Assembly: GCF_000300005.1 (NCBI RefSeq)
Contig: NC_018691.1
Location: 4,669,001 to 4,733,000 of the forward strand
Direction of reading: 5' to 3'
Origin: Alloalcanivorax dieselolei B5
Lineage (GTDB): Bacteria > Pseudomonadota > Gammaproteobacteria > Pseudomonadales > Alcanivoracaceae
DNA: 64,000 nt
The position numbers and the translations under genes are program-made. The notes under the pieces are model-generated. The model was not told the DNA's origin and did no database searches. It saw only the letters and a list, made by a program, of their open reading frames with translations. The stretch's first letter is position 1. Every line of letters starts with the position of its first letter. This document shows, piece by piece, positions 42,380-50,887 of this stretch.

Positions 42380-43311
42380 AACTGCCCCCGGGCACGGGCC
42401 CGCTCAACGAAAAAACGGAACGTCTGTTCGGAGGTTTTTTCCGGCCGATAGCCGAACTCCTCCTTCAAACGGCGGTTACTGAGCACCGGCCGGTAGCGCA
42501 GAAAATTGATTTTCTCCGGCGAGTGGGGCGTCAGCGCCAACCGATGCCCCAGCCACAGCGCCGCGCGCAGCACGCCAGCGGGCAGTTCCAGCACGGGCTT
42601 ATCCAGTATCGAGGCCACCTGCCGCACGGTGAGGGCGCCGTCGCCGGCCAGGTTGTAAACCCCTTCCGCGCCGGTCTCCACACCACGGACAATGGCACCC
42701 ACCACATCCCGGTCCCAGATGAACACGAACGGTGAATCGGACCCGGCGATGGCGAGAACCCGCTTGCGCTCGAACAGAGCGGTAATCTGGTTGCGGGTGC
42801 TTTCTCCCAGCACCGTGCCCGGTCGCAGGATCAGTTGCCGTAAATCCGGGTGGCGGTGGTGATACTTCGCCAGCATCTCCTCCACCAGGCGTTTATGGTC
42901 GGAATAGGCGAACTCCGGATTGCCGCGCAGTGGGTCCTGCTCGTCCAGCCAGGCCGGATTGTCGGGATGGTAGCCGTAGGCGGCGCCGGAACTGGTGACG
43001 ATCAGTTGGGTAACGCCGGCGATCAGACAGGCATCAAGCACGTTGCGGGTGCCGTTGACATCGATGTCGTGGTCACGTGCCCGGTTGCCGGAGTCCTCCA
43101 GCACCGCCGCCAGGTGCACCACGGTGTCGATGCGCCACTCCCGCATCAGCTCCGCCAGGGCCGGATCACGGATGTCGCCCTGTCGGCACTGGAACGGCAA
43201 ATCCGCCGGCACCCGCAAATCCAGCCCCAGCACGGTGTGCCCGGCAGCCAGCCGCTCGCCAAGCAGGCGACCGATGTAGCCGCCGGCTCCGGTGATCAGA
43301 ATCCGGCTCAT
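42376..43311 (-). CDS. NAD-dependent epimerase/dehydratase family protein (extended SDR)
   Basis: The 311-residue extended SDR has GAGGYIG at residues 8-14, an Asp-rich strand (LGLDLRVP), VVHLAAVLED, and a YSDHK active-site motif (Tyr and Lys). These enzymes reduce or oxidise sugars, sterols or other bulky hydroxyls. Start and stop overlap neighbours by 4 bp, so translation is coupled within the cluster. Confidence 0.88.
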   Translation of the reverse strand: MSRILITGAGGYIGRLLGERLAAGHTVLGLDLRVPADLPFQCRQGDIRDPALAELMREWRIDTVVHLAAVLEDSGNRARDHDIDVNGTRNVLDACLIAGVTQLIVTSSGAAYGYHPDNPAWLDEQDPLRGNPEFAYSDHKRLVEEMLAKYHHRHPDLRQLILRPGTVLGESTRNQITALFERKRVLAIAGSDSPFVFIWDRDVVGAIVRGVETGAEGVYNLAGDGALTVRQVASILDKPVLELPAGVLRAALWLGHRLALTPHSPEKINFLRYRPVLSNRRLKEEFGYRPEKTSEQTFRFFVERARARGQL

Positions 43312-44231
43312 GATGCCTCCTGTTTCGGTTCAGCCTGTTCAGGTTCAGCGCTGCGTGACCAGATCAACGCCAGAATCAGGCCACTGACCAGATGCCACAC
43401 GCCCCAGAAACCGGCGATCAGAATCATGCCCGCCGCCTGCGGAAAGAACGTGAACAGGATCGCCAGTCCCAGCCCGGAGTTCTGAATGCCCACCTCCAGG
43501 GTGACCGCCCGCCGGTCGGCACGATCAAGCCGCATCACCATGCCGGCGAAGGCGCCCAACGCCAGCGCCAGGGCATTCTGGCCAATCACCAGGGCGACGA
43601 TACGGTGAGCGTTTTGCAGGAATACATCCAGGTTCTTGGCGAAAGCCAGACCAACAAAGGCCAGCAGCACCAGCAAGGTGAACACGCGCATGGGTTTCTG
43701 TGCCCTGACCGCGAAACGCGGAAAATGGCGACCGGTCAGCATACCCAGCAGCAGCGGTACCGCCAGGACCAGAACCACCAGCATCAGGATGTTCCAGGGG
43801 TTCAGGGCGATTTCGGTAACCAGGTCCCGGGTATGGGGATTGAGCCAGCCGTAAAAGGCGAAATTGAGCGGCGTGAGCACCGTGGCCGCCAGGCTGGACA
43901 CCGCGGTCATACTCACCGACATCGCCACATTGGCCCGCGCCAGCCAGGTCATGATGTTGGAAAAGGTGCCCCCCGGGCAGGACGCCACCAGAATCATGCC
44001 CAACGCCAGACCCGGTTCCACATCCAGCAGCCAGGTCACCGCGCAGGTCAATGCCGGCAACAGAAGGAACTGCGCCAGCAGCCCCGCCGCCGGCGCCTGG
44101 GGCATGCGCAACACACGGCGGAAGTCCTCGACGCGCAGGGACAGGGACACACCGAACATCATCAACGCGAGAATCACATTGAGCACGATCAGATTGCCGG
44201 TGCTGAAATCAATCGGGGTGTCAGGGCCCAT
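43308..44231 (-). CDS. BASS family (bile acid:sodium symporter-like) transporter
   Basis: The 307-residue protein has about ten helices and the BASS core (LALMMFGVSLSLRVEDFRRVL, GMILVASCPGGTFSNIMTWLARANVAMS, VGIQNSGLGLAILFTFF), including the sodium-binding ASCPGG and crossover helices. It moves organic anions such as bile acids or keto acids with sodium. Its overlap with the epimerase gene makes substrate processing by the same cluster likely. Confidence 0.92.
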   Translation of the reverse strand: MGPDTPIDFSTGNLIVLNVILALMMFGVSLSLRVEDFRRVLRMPQAPAAGLLAQFLLLPALTCAVTWLLDVEPGLALGMILVASCPGGTFSNIMTWLARANVAMSVSMTAVSSLAATVLTPLNFAFYGWLNPHTRDLVTEIALNPWNILMLVVLVLAVPLLLGMLTGRHFPRFAVRAQKPMRVFTLLVLLAFVGLAFAKNLDVFLQNAHRIVALVIGQNALALALGAFAGMVMRLDRADRRAVTLEVGIQNSGLGLAILFTFFPQAAGMILIAGFWGVWHLVSGLILALIWSRSAEPEQAEPKQEAS

Positions 44232-44252
44232 GAAACGGTCTCCCGGTTATTG

Positions 44253-45533
44253 TTATTGCAGCGCCTGGCGCTGTTTGGCCAGCTCGGCCCGGTAGCTGTC
44301 CTTATGCACGTAGTAGGCCATGCGCGACAGCTTCAGATAGTGGTAACCGCCATCCAGGCGCTGCCCGGCGCGTTCGCGTTTCAGGCGTGCCAGCTCCCGT
44401 GCCGCCGGATGGCCCTCGGCGCGGCGCTTCAAATACAGCGCCACCAGCTCCGCCTGTTCGTTGCGCCCTTCCCAACCCAGGCCGGCGGCCTCGATCATGC
44501 CCATCATGAACAGGTTGTCGTAGTGCGGATGGAACAGGTTCAGATAAAGGCTCGGCGCATCGCCCCGCCAGTTGAGCAGCGCCCTGTCGATGAACGGGTA
44601 ATCCAGCTGGTAGCCGGTGGCCAGAAGAATCAGGTCGTATTCGCCACGAGCCCCGTCCGTGAACGTGACGGTGCGGCCGCGCATGTCGGCGATGTCGGAA
44701 CGCGGTGTGATATCGCCATGGCCCAGGTGATGAAGCACCAGGGAGTTGACCACTGGATGGGCCTCGTACAGGCGGTAATCGGGGTCCGGCAGACCGTAGT
44801 CGCCGGGCCGGCCAATGATCATGCGGATCAGCCGGGCATCCAGCCACTGCTTGAGGCGGCGCGGCAATTTGAGCTTGCCGCCGATGGTGTCGGACGGACG
44901 GCCGCCAATGAATTTGGGCAGGAAGTAATAGCCCCGGCGCACCGACAGATCCACGCTCTTCGCCTGGTGCACCGCGTCCACCGCCATGTCGCAGGCGGAG
45001 TTACCGCAACCGACGATCAGCACGCGCTTGTCCTTGAACAGCACGGGATCGCGGTAATCGCATGCGTGCAGCAATTCCCCTTCGAATTGCCCGGGCAGCG
45101 TCGGCCGGTTGGGGGTGTGCAGGGTGCCGCTGGCGATCAGCACGCCGTCAAAATAGCGGCCGCTTTGGTTGCCGTCTTTTTCCACCGTTACCCGCCAACC
45201 CTCGCCTTCCGGCACCACCGAGACCACGCGGGTGCCGAACTGGTAGTGCCGATACAAGTCGAAGTGGCGGGCGTAATCCTGAAAATACTGTTTCAATTCG
45301 GCGTGATGCGGGTAAGTGGCCACCCGATCGTCCATGGGAAATTCGCGGAACTCGGTCATCCGCTTGGAGGAGATCAGGTGGGCGGTCTCGTACATGGTGC
45401 TGTGCGGGTTATCGATATCCCACAAACCGCCCACATCGTTATTCAATTCATAGCCGACGAAGGGCAAACCCTGTTTACTGAGGTTTCTGGCCGTGGCCAG
45501 GCCCATCGGTCCGGCACCGATGACTGCGTACAT
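44253..45533 (-). CDS. Flavin-containing monooxygenase family protein
   Basis: The 426-residue enzyme has the FAD motif GAGPMG at 6-11, the FMO fingerprint FEGELLHACDY, the NADPH motif VGCGNSACD near 170, and LLATGYQLDYPF. It should oxygenate a heteroatom or a ketone (Baeyer-Villiger-like). It is 21 bp upstream of the BASS gene and heads the cluster. The gene for an AraC regulator is divergent, the usual sign of local control. AlmA-type long-chain alkane hydroxylases are longer relatives; equivalence is not claimed. Confidence 0.9.
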   Translation of the reverse strand: MYAVIGAGPMGLATARNLSKQGLPFVGYELNNDVGGLWDIDNPHSTMYETAHLISSKRMTEFREFPMDDRVATYPHHAELKQYFQDYARHFDLYRHYQFGTRVVSVVPEGEGWRVTVEKDGNQSGRYFDGVLIASGTLHTPNRPTLPGQFEGELLHACDYRDPVLFKDKRVLIVGCGNSACDMAVDAVHQAKSVDLSVRRGYYFLPKFIGGRPSDTIGGKLKLPRRLKQWLDARLIRMIIGRPGDYGLPDPDYRLYEAHPVVNSLVLHHLGHGDITPRSDIADMRGRTVTFTDGARGEYDLILLATGYQLDYPFIDRALLNWRGDAPSLYLNLFHPHYDNLFMMGMIEAAGLGWEGRNEQAELVALYLKRRAEGHPAARELARLKRERAGQRLDGGYHYLKLSRMAYYVHKDSYRAELAKQRQALQ

Positions 45534-45634
45534 GAATACCTGTCCTTTTTGTTATTGTTTTCAGGCTAATCCTACCGAGACGGTCGGGCATGGCTGATTC
45601 GCGACCCGGACCCGGTTAATTCAGGACTTCGCTC

Positions 45635-46609
45635 ATGAACCACAGTCCCACGGTGACGGTGCACTTCTCCCAGGCCATCCTGCAGGCGGCACAACGCCTG
45701 GGGCTGCGTCTGCCCGATGATCTGGTGGCGGAGATGGGAACCCGGGAACGGGTGGATCTGGAGAGCCAGGACCGGCTCTGGGAAACGTTCTGTCAGGCCG
45801 CCGGTGACCCGCTGGTGGGCGTGGACCTGGGACTGGCGCTGCAGGTGGGGCACCTGGATACCGCCGGCATGATCCTGATGAGCTGCGAAACCCTGGGCGA
45901 GGCGGTGGAGTCGCTGCTCGACTACCACCCCATTGTCGGCGAAGGGGGCACCTTTCATTTTCAGGCGACCGCGGCCCGCCGCTGCGAGCTCCGCTACCAG
46001 CCGCTTTACCATACCCGCCAGGCCACCCGGGTGGAGGCGGTAATGGCGAGCATGTTGAATCTGACCCGCTGGAGCACCGGCAACGCCTTTCGTCCAGCCT
46101 GTCTGACGGTGTGCCACGCTCCCCAGACCGACACCTCACGCTACCATGACAGGTTGGGTTTGCCGGTGCACTTCAACGCCGAGCACAACGCTCTGGTATT
46201 CGATGCCGAGCAACTGCGGCTGCCGCTGATTCACGCCAACCCGGCCCTGTGCCGCCACCTGCGCGGCCTGGCCAACGACCTGCTGGCCCGCCTGGAGAAC
46301 CCGTCCCTGGGTGCCCGGGTCAGTGTTCTGATCCGCGATCACCCGCACTGGGGCAAGGAACGTATCGCCGGGCAGTTGGGTATGAGCGGGCGCCATTTGA
46401 TCCGCAAGCTGGCCGATGAAGGCACCGGCTTCAAGCTGTTGCGCGACACCCTGCTGCGGGAACGGGCGGAACAGGCGCTGGCCGACGGCGAGCGCGCCGG
46501 CCAGATCGCCGAGGAACTGGGGTTCTCCGACGAAAGCGCCTTCGTCAAGGCGTTCAAGCGCTGGACCGGCAGCACGCCGGCCCGGTTCCGCGCGGAACGC
46601 GGTGACTAA
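45635..46609 (+). CDS. AraC family transcriptional regulator (FMO cluster)
   Basis: A 324-residue protein with an N-terminal Arabinose_bd-like domain (FSQAILQAAQRLGLRLPDDLV ... FHFQATAARRCELRYQPLY) and a C-terminal double helix-turn-helix (IAGQLGMSGRHLIRKLADEG, IAEELGFSDESAFVKAFKRWTG). It is divergent from the FMO gene and probably activates that cluster. It converges on metY with a 4-bp overlap. Confidence 0.9.
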   Translation: MNHSPTVTVHFSQAILQAAQRLGLRLPDDLVAEMGTRERVDLESQDRLWETFCQAAGDPLVGVDLGLALQVGHLDTAGMILMSCETLGEAVESLLDYHPIVGEGGTFHFQATAARRCELRYQPLYHTRQATRVEAVMASMLNLTRWSTGNAFRPACLTVCHAPQTDTSRYHDRLGLPVHFNAEHNALVFDAEQLRLPLIHANPALCRHLRGLANDLLARLENPSLGARVSVLIRDHPHWGKERIAGQLGMSGRHLIRKLADEGTGFKLLRDTLLRERAEQALADGERAGQIAEELGFSDESAFVKAFKRWTGSTPARFRAERGD

Positions 46610-47877
46610 ACGGCGTCCAGGGCCTGCTCGATATCGGCGAGAATATCGTCCACGTGCTCGATACCAATGGACAGGCGCACCAGATCGGCGCTCACACCGG
46701 CGGTCTTCAGTTCGTCTTCATTAAGCTGCCGGTGGGTGGTGGTGGCGGGATGGCAGGCCAGGCTCTTGGCGTCACCGATATTCACCAGACGCTTGATCAT
46801 TTGCAGAGCGTCGATGAAGCGCGCGCCGGCTTCACGGCCGCCCTTGATGCCAAAGCTGAGAATCGCCGACGGCAAGCCGCCGTCCATGTAACGCTTGGCC
46901 AGCTCCGCGTCACGGTCGCCTTCCAACCCGGCATAGTTCACCCATTCCACTTTGTCGTGGGCTTTCAGGCAACGGGCCACCTTGATGGCGTTCTCGCAAT
47001 GACGCTCCATGCGCAGATTCAGCGTCTCGATACCCTGCAGAATCAGGAAGGCGTTCATCGGCGACAGCGCCGCACCCATGTTACGCAACGGCACCACCCG
47101 GGCGCGTGCGATAAATGCGGCCGGGCCCATGGCCTCGGTGTAAATCACCCCGTGGTAGCTGGGATCCGGCTCGTTGAACTGTCGGAAGCGGGCATTGCCC
47201 TGCCAGGGGAAATTACCGGAATCGACGATGATCCCGCCCACGGTGGTGCCATGACCGCCCATGTATTTGGTCAGGGAATGCACCACGATATCCGCGCCAT
47301 GCTCGAACGGCCGGCACAGCGCCGGGGACGCCACCGTGTTGTCGACGATCAGCGGCACGCCGGCATCGTGGGCCACTTTGGCGAGCGCGGCCAGGTCCAC
47401 GATGTTGCCCGCCGGGTTGCCGATGGATTCACAGAACACCGCCTTGGTGTTGTCATCGATGGCGGCGGCCATGGCCTGCACATCACGGCCGTCCGCCATG
47501 CGGACTTCGATGCCCATGGTCGGCAGAGTGTGGGCGAACAGATTATAGGTGCCGCCATAGAGCTGGCTGACGGAAACGATATTGTCGCCGGCACGGGCCA
47601 GGGTCTGCACCGCCGCGGTAATGGCGGCCATGCCGGAGGCCATGGCCAGAGCGCCGATGCCGCCTTCCAGTTGCGCCACCCGCTCTTCCAGCACGCCGTT
47701 GGTGGGGTTCATGATGCGCGAATAAATATTGCCCGGCACTTTCAGATCAAACAGGTCGGCGCCGTGCTGGGTGTTGTCGAAGTAATAACTGGTGGTCTGG
47801 TAAATCGGCACCGCCACGGAATGGGTTTCCGGGTCGCCGGCGAAGCCGCCGTGAATCGCTATGGTTTCTCGTTTCAT
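46606..47877 (-). CDS. metY: O-acetylhomoserine aminocarboxypropyltransferase / cysteine synthase
   Basis: The 423-residue PLP enzyme starts ETIAIHGGFAGDPETHSVAVPIYQTTSY and has the PLP Lys in HSLTKYMGGHG (about 208). C-terminal SIGIEHVDDILADIEQAL is typical of MetY/MetZ-class enzymes. It makes homocysteine from O-acetylhomoserine and sulfide in methionine synthesis. The length (about 425) is right for MetY rather than MetB/MetZ. The 3' end overlaps the AraC gene by 4 bp on the opposite strand. Confidence 0.92.
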   Translation of the reverse strand: MKRETIAIHGGFAGDPETHSVAVPIYQTTSYYFDNTQHGADLFDLKVPGNIYSRIMNPTNGVLEERVAQLEGGIGALAMASGMAAITAAVQTLARAGDNIVSVSQLYGGTYNLFAHTLPTMGIEVRMADGRDVQAMAAAIDDNTKAVFCESIGNPAGNIVDLAALAKVAHDAGVPLIVDNTVASPALCRPFEHGADIVVHSLTKYMGGHGTTVGGIIVDSGNFPWQGNARFRQFNEPDPSYHGVIYTEAMGPAAFIARARVVPLRNMGAALSPMNAFLILQGIETLNLRMERHCENAIKVARCLKAHDKVEWVNYAGLEGDRDAELAKRYMDGGLPSAILSFGIKGGREAGARFIDALQMIKRLVNIGDAKSLACHPATTTHRQLNEDELKTAGVSADLVRLSIGIEHVDDILADIEQALDAV

Positions 47878-47911
47878 TGTTTTTTTCCCTAGTCCTCTGA
47901 AAAATGGAAGA

Positions 47912-47926
47912 AGCGCCGACGGCGCT
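47912..47926 (-). terminator. Short hairpin between crotonase and metY
   Basis: On the minus strand AGCGCC and GGCGCT pair around a 3-nt loop at the crotonase stop codon, followed by TCTTCCATTTTTC. It can end the crotonase transcript before metY. Confidence 0.5.
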
Positions 47927-48813
47927 CACAAGAGCCTGTTCAAGGTCTCTAAAGGCGGTTCCGGCCAGAAATCGAACTGGGTTGGAACCGAATTCAGGTC
48001 GGTGTCGAATACCGGATCCCGCTTTTCCAGGAAGGCTTTGAAGCCGTCCTTGCCGTCCCAGTATTCACTGGACCGGTAAATCAGACGCGACTCCACCGCG
48101 TGGGCCTGCATCGGATGATCGAAGTTGGGGTTGCGCCACAACATCTGTTTGGCCAGCGCCACCGATACCGGTGAACTCTTGGCGATCAGCTTGCGGGCCA
48201 GACCATAGGCCGCCTCAAGCACTTCGTCACGGGGGTGCACACTGCGGAACAAGCCGGCGTTCAGGCCTTCCTCGGCGAGGAAGATATCACCGCTGTAGAC
48301 CCATTCGAACGCCTGTTGCATGCCCACCAGACGGGGCAGGAACCAGGTGGAGCAAGCCTCCGGAGTAATCCCCCGCTGGCTGAAGACGAAGCCGATCTTG
48401 GCGCCTTCCGCCACCACCCGGAAGTCCATCGGCAAGGTCATGGTGATACCGACGCCGACGGCGGCGCCATTGATGGCGGCGATCACCGGCTTGCGGCATT
48501 CGAAGACCGCCAGCGAAACCTCGCCACCGGAATCACGGATGGCCTCCAGCGGCGGCTCCTCGCCATCGGCGCGGTCATAACCGAACAGGTTGCCACCGTC
48601 CTCCGGTTCCATCTCCATACCCGCGCAGAACACACGACCGGCACCGGTGACCACCACCGCGCGCACCCGGTTATCCTTGCTGGCCTCGCCGAAAGCGTGC
48701 ACCAGTTCGTCCTTCATCCGCAGAGTAAAGGCGTTGAGGCGGTCGGGACGATTCAACGTCACGGTGAGGATGCCGTCTTCCGCCAACGCGGTATGGATGT
48801 GTTGGTACTCCAT
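47926..48813 (-). CDS. Crotonase / enoyl-CoA hydratase family protein
   Basis: A 295-residue crotonase with VFCAGMEME, NGAAVGVGITM and the helix RGITPEACSTWFLPRLVG, keeping Glu at the second acid position. It is close to the 15711 protein in length and motifs but has the normal Gly at the position where that protein has Arg. AAGGAG precedes the ATG at 48813. It is on the same strand as metY and the AraC gene at 48877, which probably regulates it. Hydration of an enoyl-CoA is the default prediction. Confidence 0.88.
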   Translation of the reverse strand: MEYQHIHTALAEDGILTVTLNRPDRLNAFTLRMKDELVHAFGEASKDNRVRAVVVTGAGRVFCAGMEMEPEDGGNLFGYDRADGEEPPLEAIRDSGGEVSLAVFECRKPVIAAINGAAVGVGITMTLPMDFRVVAEGAKIGFVFSQRGITPEACSTWFLPRLVGMQQAFEWVYSGDIFLAEEGLNAGLFRSVHPRDEVLEAAYGLARKLIAKSSPVSVALAKQMLWRNPNFDHPMQAHAVESRLIYRSSEYWDGKDGFKAFLEKRDPVFDTDLNSVPTQFDFWPEPPLETLNRLL

Positions 48814-48876
48814 AAGCTGCTCCTTGTTATTGAGCCGGCGCCAACAAACCGCCGGGACGGCCGACAAAAAAGGCCG

Positions 48877-49608
48877 TCAGAGACAGTCCAGATGCACCAC
48901 CTGGACCGGAAAGGCTCTAGCATAACGGGAAGGCAGCGCGTCGAACATGGCGCGGAGGGTGCGATTGAGGTGGGGTTGATCGTAGAAGCCGGCGGCGCCG
49001 GCCAATTCGGCGAAGCTCATGCCATCGCGCCATAACCTCAGCGCGCGCTGGCATTTGAGATGCAGTTGGAAGCGTTTCAGCGACACCCCGACCTGCTCCC
49101 GGAACAGATGCCGGAAACGGGATTCGGAGAGCCCGGCCGCCGATGCCAGACGGGCGCTGTCCAAATCTTCCCGGCGCAGGGACTGGCAGGCCTCGGCGAC
49201 ACGCGGATCCAGCGGCGGCGCGGCGGCCCGCAGGCGCTCCCGCAAGGCCCGTACCGCCTCGACCTCGGGCTGCTCCCTGAGACCGGTCAAGACCTCCCGA
49301 AAGCCCGGCAGACGCGACTCCGGCAGGGCGCCCCCCGGCCCCTGTACCGGCAGGCCGCGCCAGGCACCGTCGTCGGGATCCAGATGCAGTACCGCCACCG
49401 GGCCGGGGCTTTCCAGGGCCTGCTCCACGTCCGGCGCCACCCAGACCAGCGGCGAGTGCACCCAGTGCCCGGCGATCTGCACGCGCAGTGGCCCTTCCAG
49501 CCCCACCAGCAATGAGGCGGCCACATGGCGATGGGGACGATTACGCACAGAGGAGGCCAGCATCAGCCAGCCTCCCTGCCAGATAAACAGCGGTGATAGC
49601 GGCGTCAC
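48877..49608 (-). CDS. AraC family transcriptional regulator (short cupin type)
   Basis: A 243-residue regulator with an N-terminal cupin-like ligand domain (HRHVAASLLVGLEGPLRVQ) and the AraC DNA-binding region (ARLASAAGLSESRFRHLFREQVG, SFAELAGAAGFYDQPHLNRTLRAM). The start is a GTG. It is just upstream of the crotonase gene on the same strand with 63 bp between them. Confidence 0.86.
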   Translation of the reverse strand: MTPLSPLFIWQGGWLMLASSVRNRPHRHVAASLLVGLEGPLRVQIAGHWVHSPLVWVAPDVEQALESPGPVAVLHLDPDDGAWRGLPVQGPGGALPESRLPGFREVLTGLREQPEVEAVRALRERLRAAAPPLDPRVAEACQSLRREDLDSARLASAAGLSESRFRHLFREQVGVSLKRFQLHLKCQRALRLWRDGMSFAELAGAAGFYDQPHLNRTLRAMFDALPSRYARAFPVQVVHLDCL

Positions 49609-49625
49609 GGCACTCGCGCGGCCCG

Positions 49626-50126
49626 TCAGGAAGGGCGGCCGTGCCCCGGCGTGCGGCTCAGACCGAGTTTGTGCATCAGTTCCAGACTGACGAAAATCGG
49701 CCCCACCAGCAGAAAGATCAGATCGTCGAAGAACGACGGCTTCTTGCCTTCCACTTTATGCCCCCAGGCCTGACCGGCCCAGGCCAGCACCCACACCAGC
49801 AGCGCCGTCCAGCCCAGCGACAGACCGCTGCGGTCGATGCCGGCGACCACCGCGATCGACACCGCCAGCCAGCCCAGCATCAGCAGCGACACGCCCATGG
49901 ACAGGCGCAGATAGAACGGCATGCACAGCACCGCCAGTATCAAACCGCCGTTGACCCAATAGGCGGCGACACCTTCCAGGCCAAGCCAGCGGCCCACCGG
50001 AATCAGCCAGAACAGGCCAAGTGTGGAAATGAAAATCAGCGGCACACAGACGATGTGCACCCACTGGTTTACCGGATTACGGTGGCTCTCACCGTAGTCG
50101 CTCAAAAAAGTACTTAAATCACGCAT
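49626..50126 (-). CDS. DUF962/Mpo1-like membrane protein
   Basis: A 166-residue protein with four hydrophobic helices and the family start FLSDYGESHRNPVNQWVHIVCVPL, including the His-rich motifs (ESHRNPxNxxxH; GHKVEGKKPSFFDDLIFLLVGPIF). The yeast relative Mpo1 is an Fe-dependent dioxygenase that shortens 2-hydroxy fatty acids. The same role in lipid alpha-oxidation is possible here. GGAGG precedes the ATG at 50126. Confidence 0.85.
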   Translation of the reverse strand: MRDLSTFLSDYGESHRNPVNQWVHIVCVPLIFISTLGLFWLIPVGRWLGLEGVAAYWVNGGLILAVLCMPFYLRLSMGVSLLMLGWLAVSIAVVAGIDRSGLSLGWTALLVWVLAWAGQAWGHKVEGKKPSFFDDLIFLLVGPIFVSLELMHKLGLSRTPGHGRPS

Positions 50127-50242
50127 GACTTCCGCCTCCCTGTTGTTGTTATGCCGTGGCTGTTGTGATGCCATGGCCGGCACGACTTTATCGACGACAG
50201 CTTAGCCCGTGCCCGCCCCCGGGAATTGTATGGAATGGCTGC

Positions 50243-50647
50243 TCAGCCACCGCGACGGCTGTCGCGCAGGGCCCGCAACACGTGACCGCGGGTCAGCATC
50301 CCGATCAACCGGCGTTTCTCATCCACCACCGGGTAGATTTTCGGCTTCTGTTTGAGCATCAGTTCCGCCAGATCCACCAGCGATTCCTCCACGTCCACGG
50401 TGAGCGGATCACCGTGCATCACCTGTTCCACACGCACCGCGCCTTCACTGTGATAGCTGGAAACCAGCAGTTGCCGCAGGCAGTCCTGCTCCGACACGAA
50501 GCCCATGACACGGTTTTCGCTATCCACCACCGGCAAGCCGGTGATGCGATATTGCAGCAGCGTGTCCACCACCAGGGTGAGGTCCATATCGGCCGGGATG
50601 GACATGGGATGCTTGATCATCACGTCTTTCACCAACAGACCCGCCAT
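50243..50647 (-). CDS. CBS-domain pair protein
   Basis: A 134-residue protein consisting of two CBS motifs (VKDVMIKHPMSIPADMDLTLVVDTLL..., VEQVMHGDPLTVDVEESLVDLAELML...). CBS pairs bind adenine nucleotides and regulate partner proteins; stand-alone forms are common. It is divergent from the AAA-ATPase gene, but a link is not shown. Confidence 0.88.
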   Translation of the reverse strand: MAGLLVKDVMIKHPMSIPADMDLTLVVDTLLQYRITGLPVVDSENRVMGFVSEQDCLRQLLVSSYHSEGAVRVEQVMHGDPLTVDVEESLVDLAELMLKQKPKIYPVVDEKRRLIGMLTRGHVLRALRDSRRGG

Positions 50648-50785
50648 AATGCTTCTCCCTACATCGCGATACTGAAAAAGCCTTCACAGGGCCCTTTTCC
50701 AACCCTTTTCAGGGTAGCCGCCATGGACGGTGGCGATAAAAATCGTCCTTGTTTCGACTATAGCACCCCGGCCAGCCGAGTGAAG

Positions 50786-50813
50786 CGTAAGAGCCGGTCT
50801 TAGGGCTCTTACG
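50786..50813. repeat. Perfect 10-bp inverted repeat before AAA-ATPase gene
   Basis: CGTAAGAGCC and GGCTCTTACG pair around an 8-nt loop (GGTCTTAG), ending 75 bp before the AAA-ATPase start. No T run follows, so it is more likely an operator or a leader hairpin than a terminator. Confidence 0.55.
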
Positions 50814-50887
50814 GATGACGCCCCTCCCCCGGCTCCCTACAATGGGTCGGACGAGGGACAGGGCGGACAACAGGTAAGGGAGACACT

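Noticed and set aside
43392-45569. 725-codon plus-strand open frame opposite the BASS and FMO genes
   Set aside because: Antisense artefact; the genes on the other strand show family motifs, and this reading has low-complexity His/Gln/Arg runs.
49715-49733. Possible tenth operator (TCGTC ... GACGG) in the DUF962 gene
   Set aside because: The spacing is 7 not 6, the second arm has a mismatch, and it is inside a coding region.
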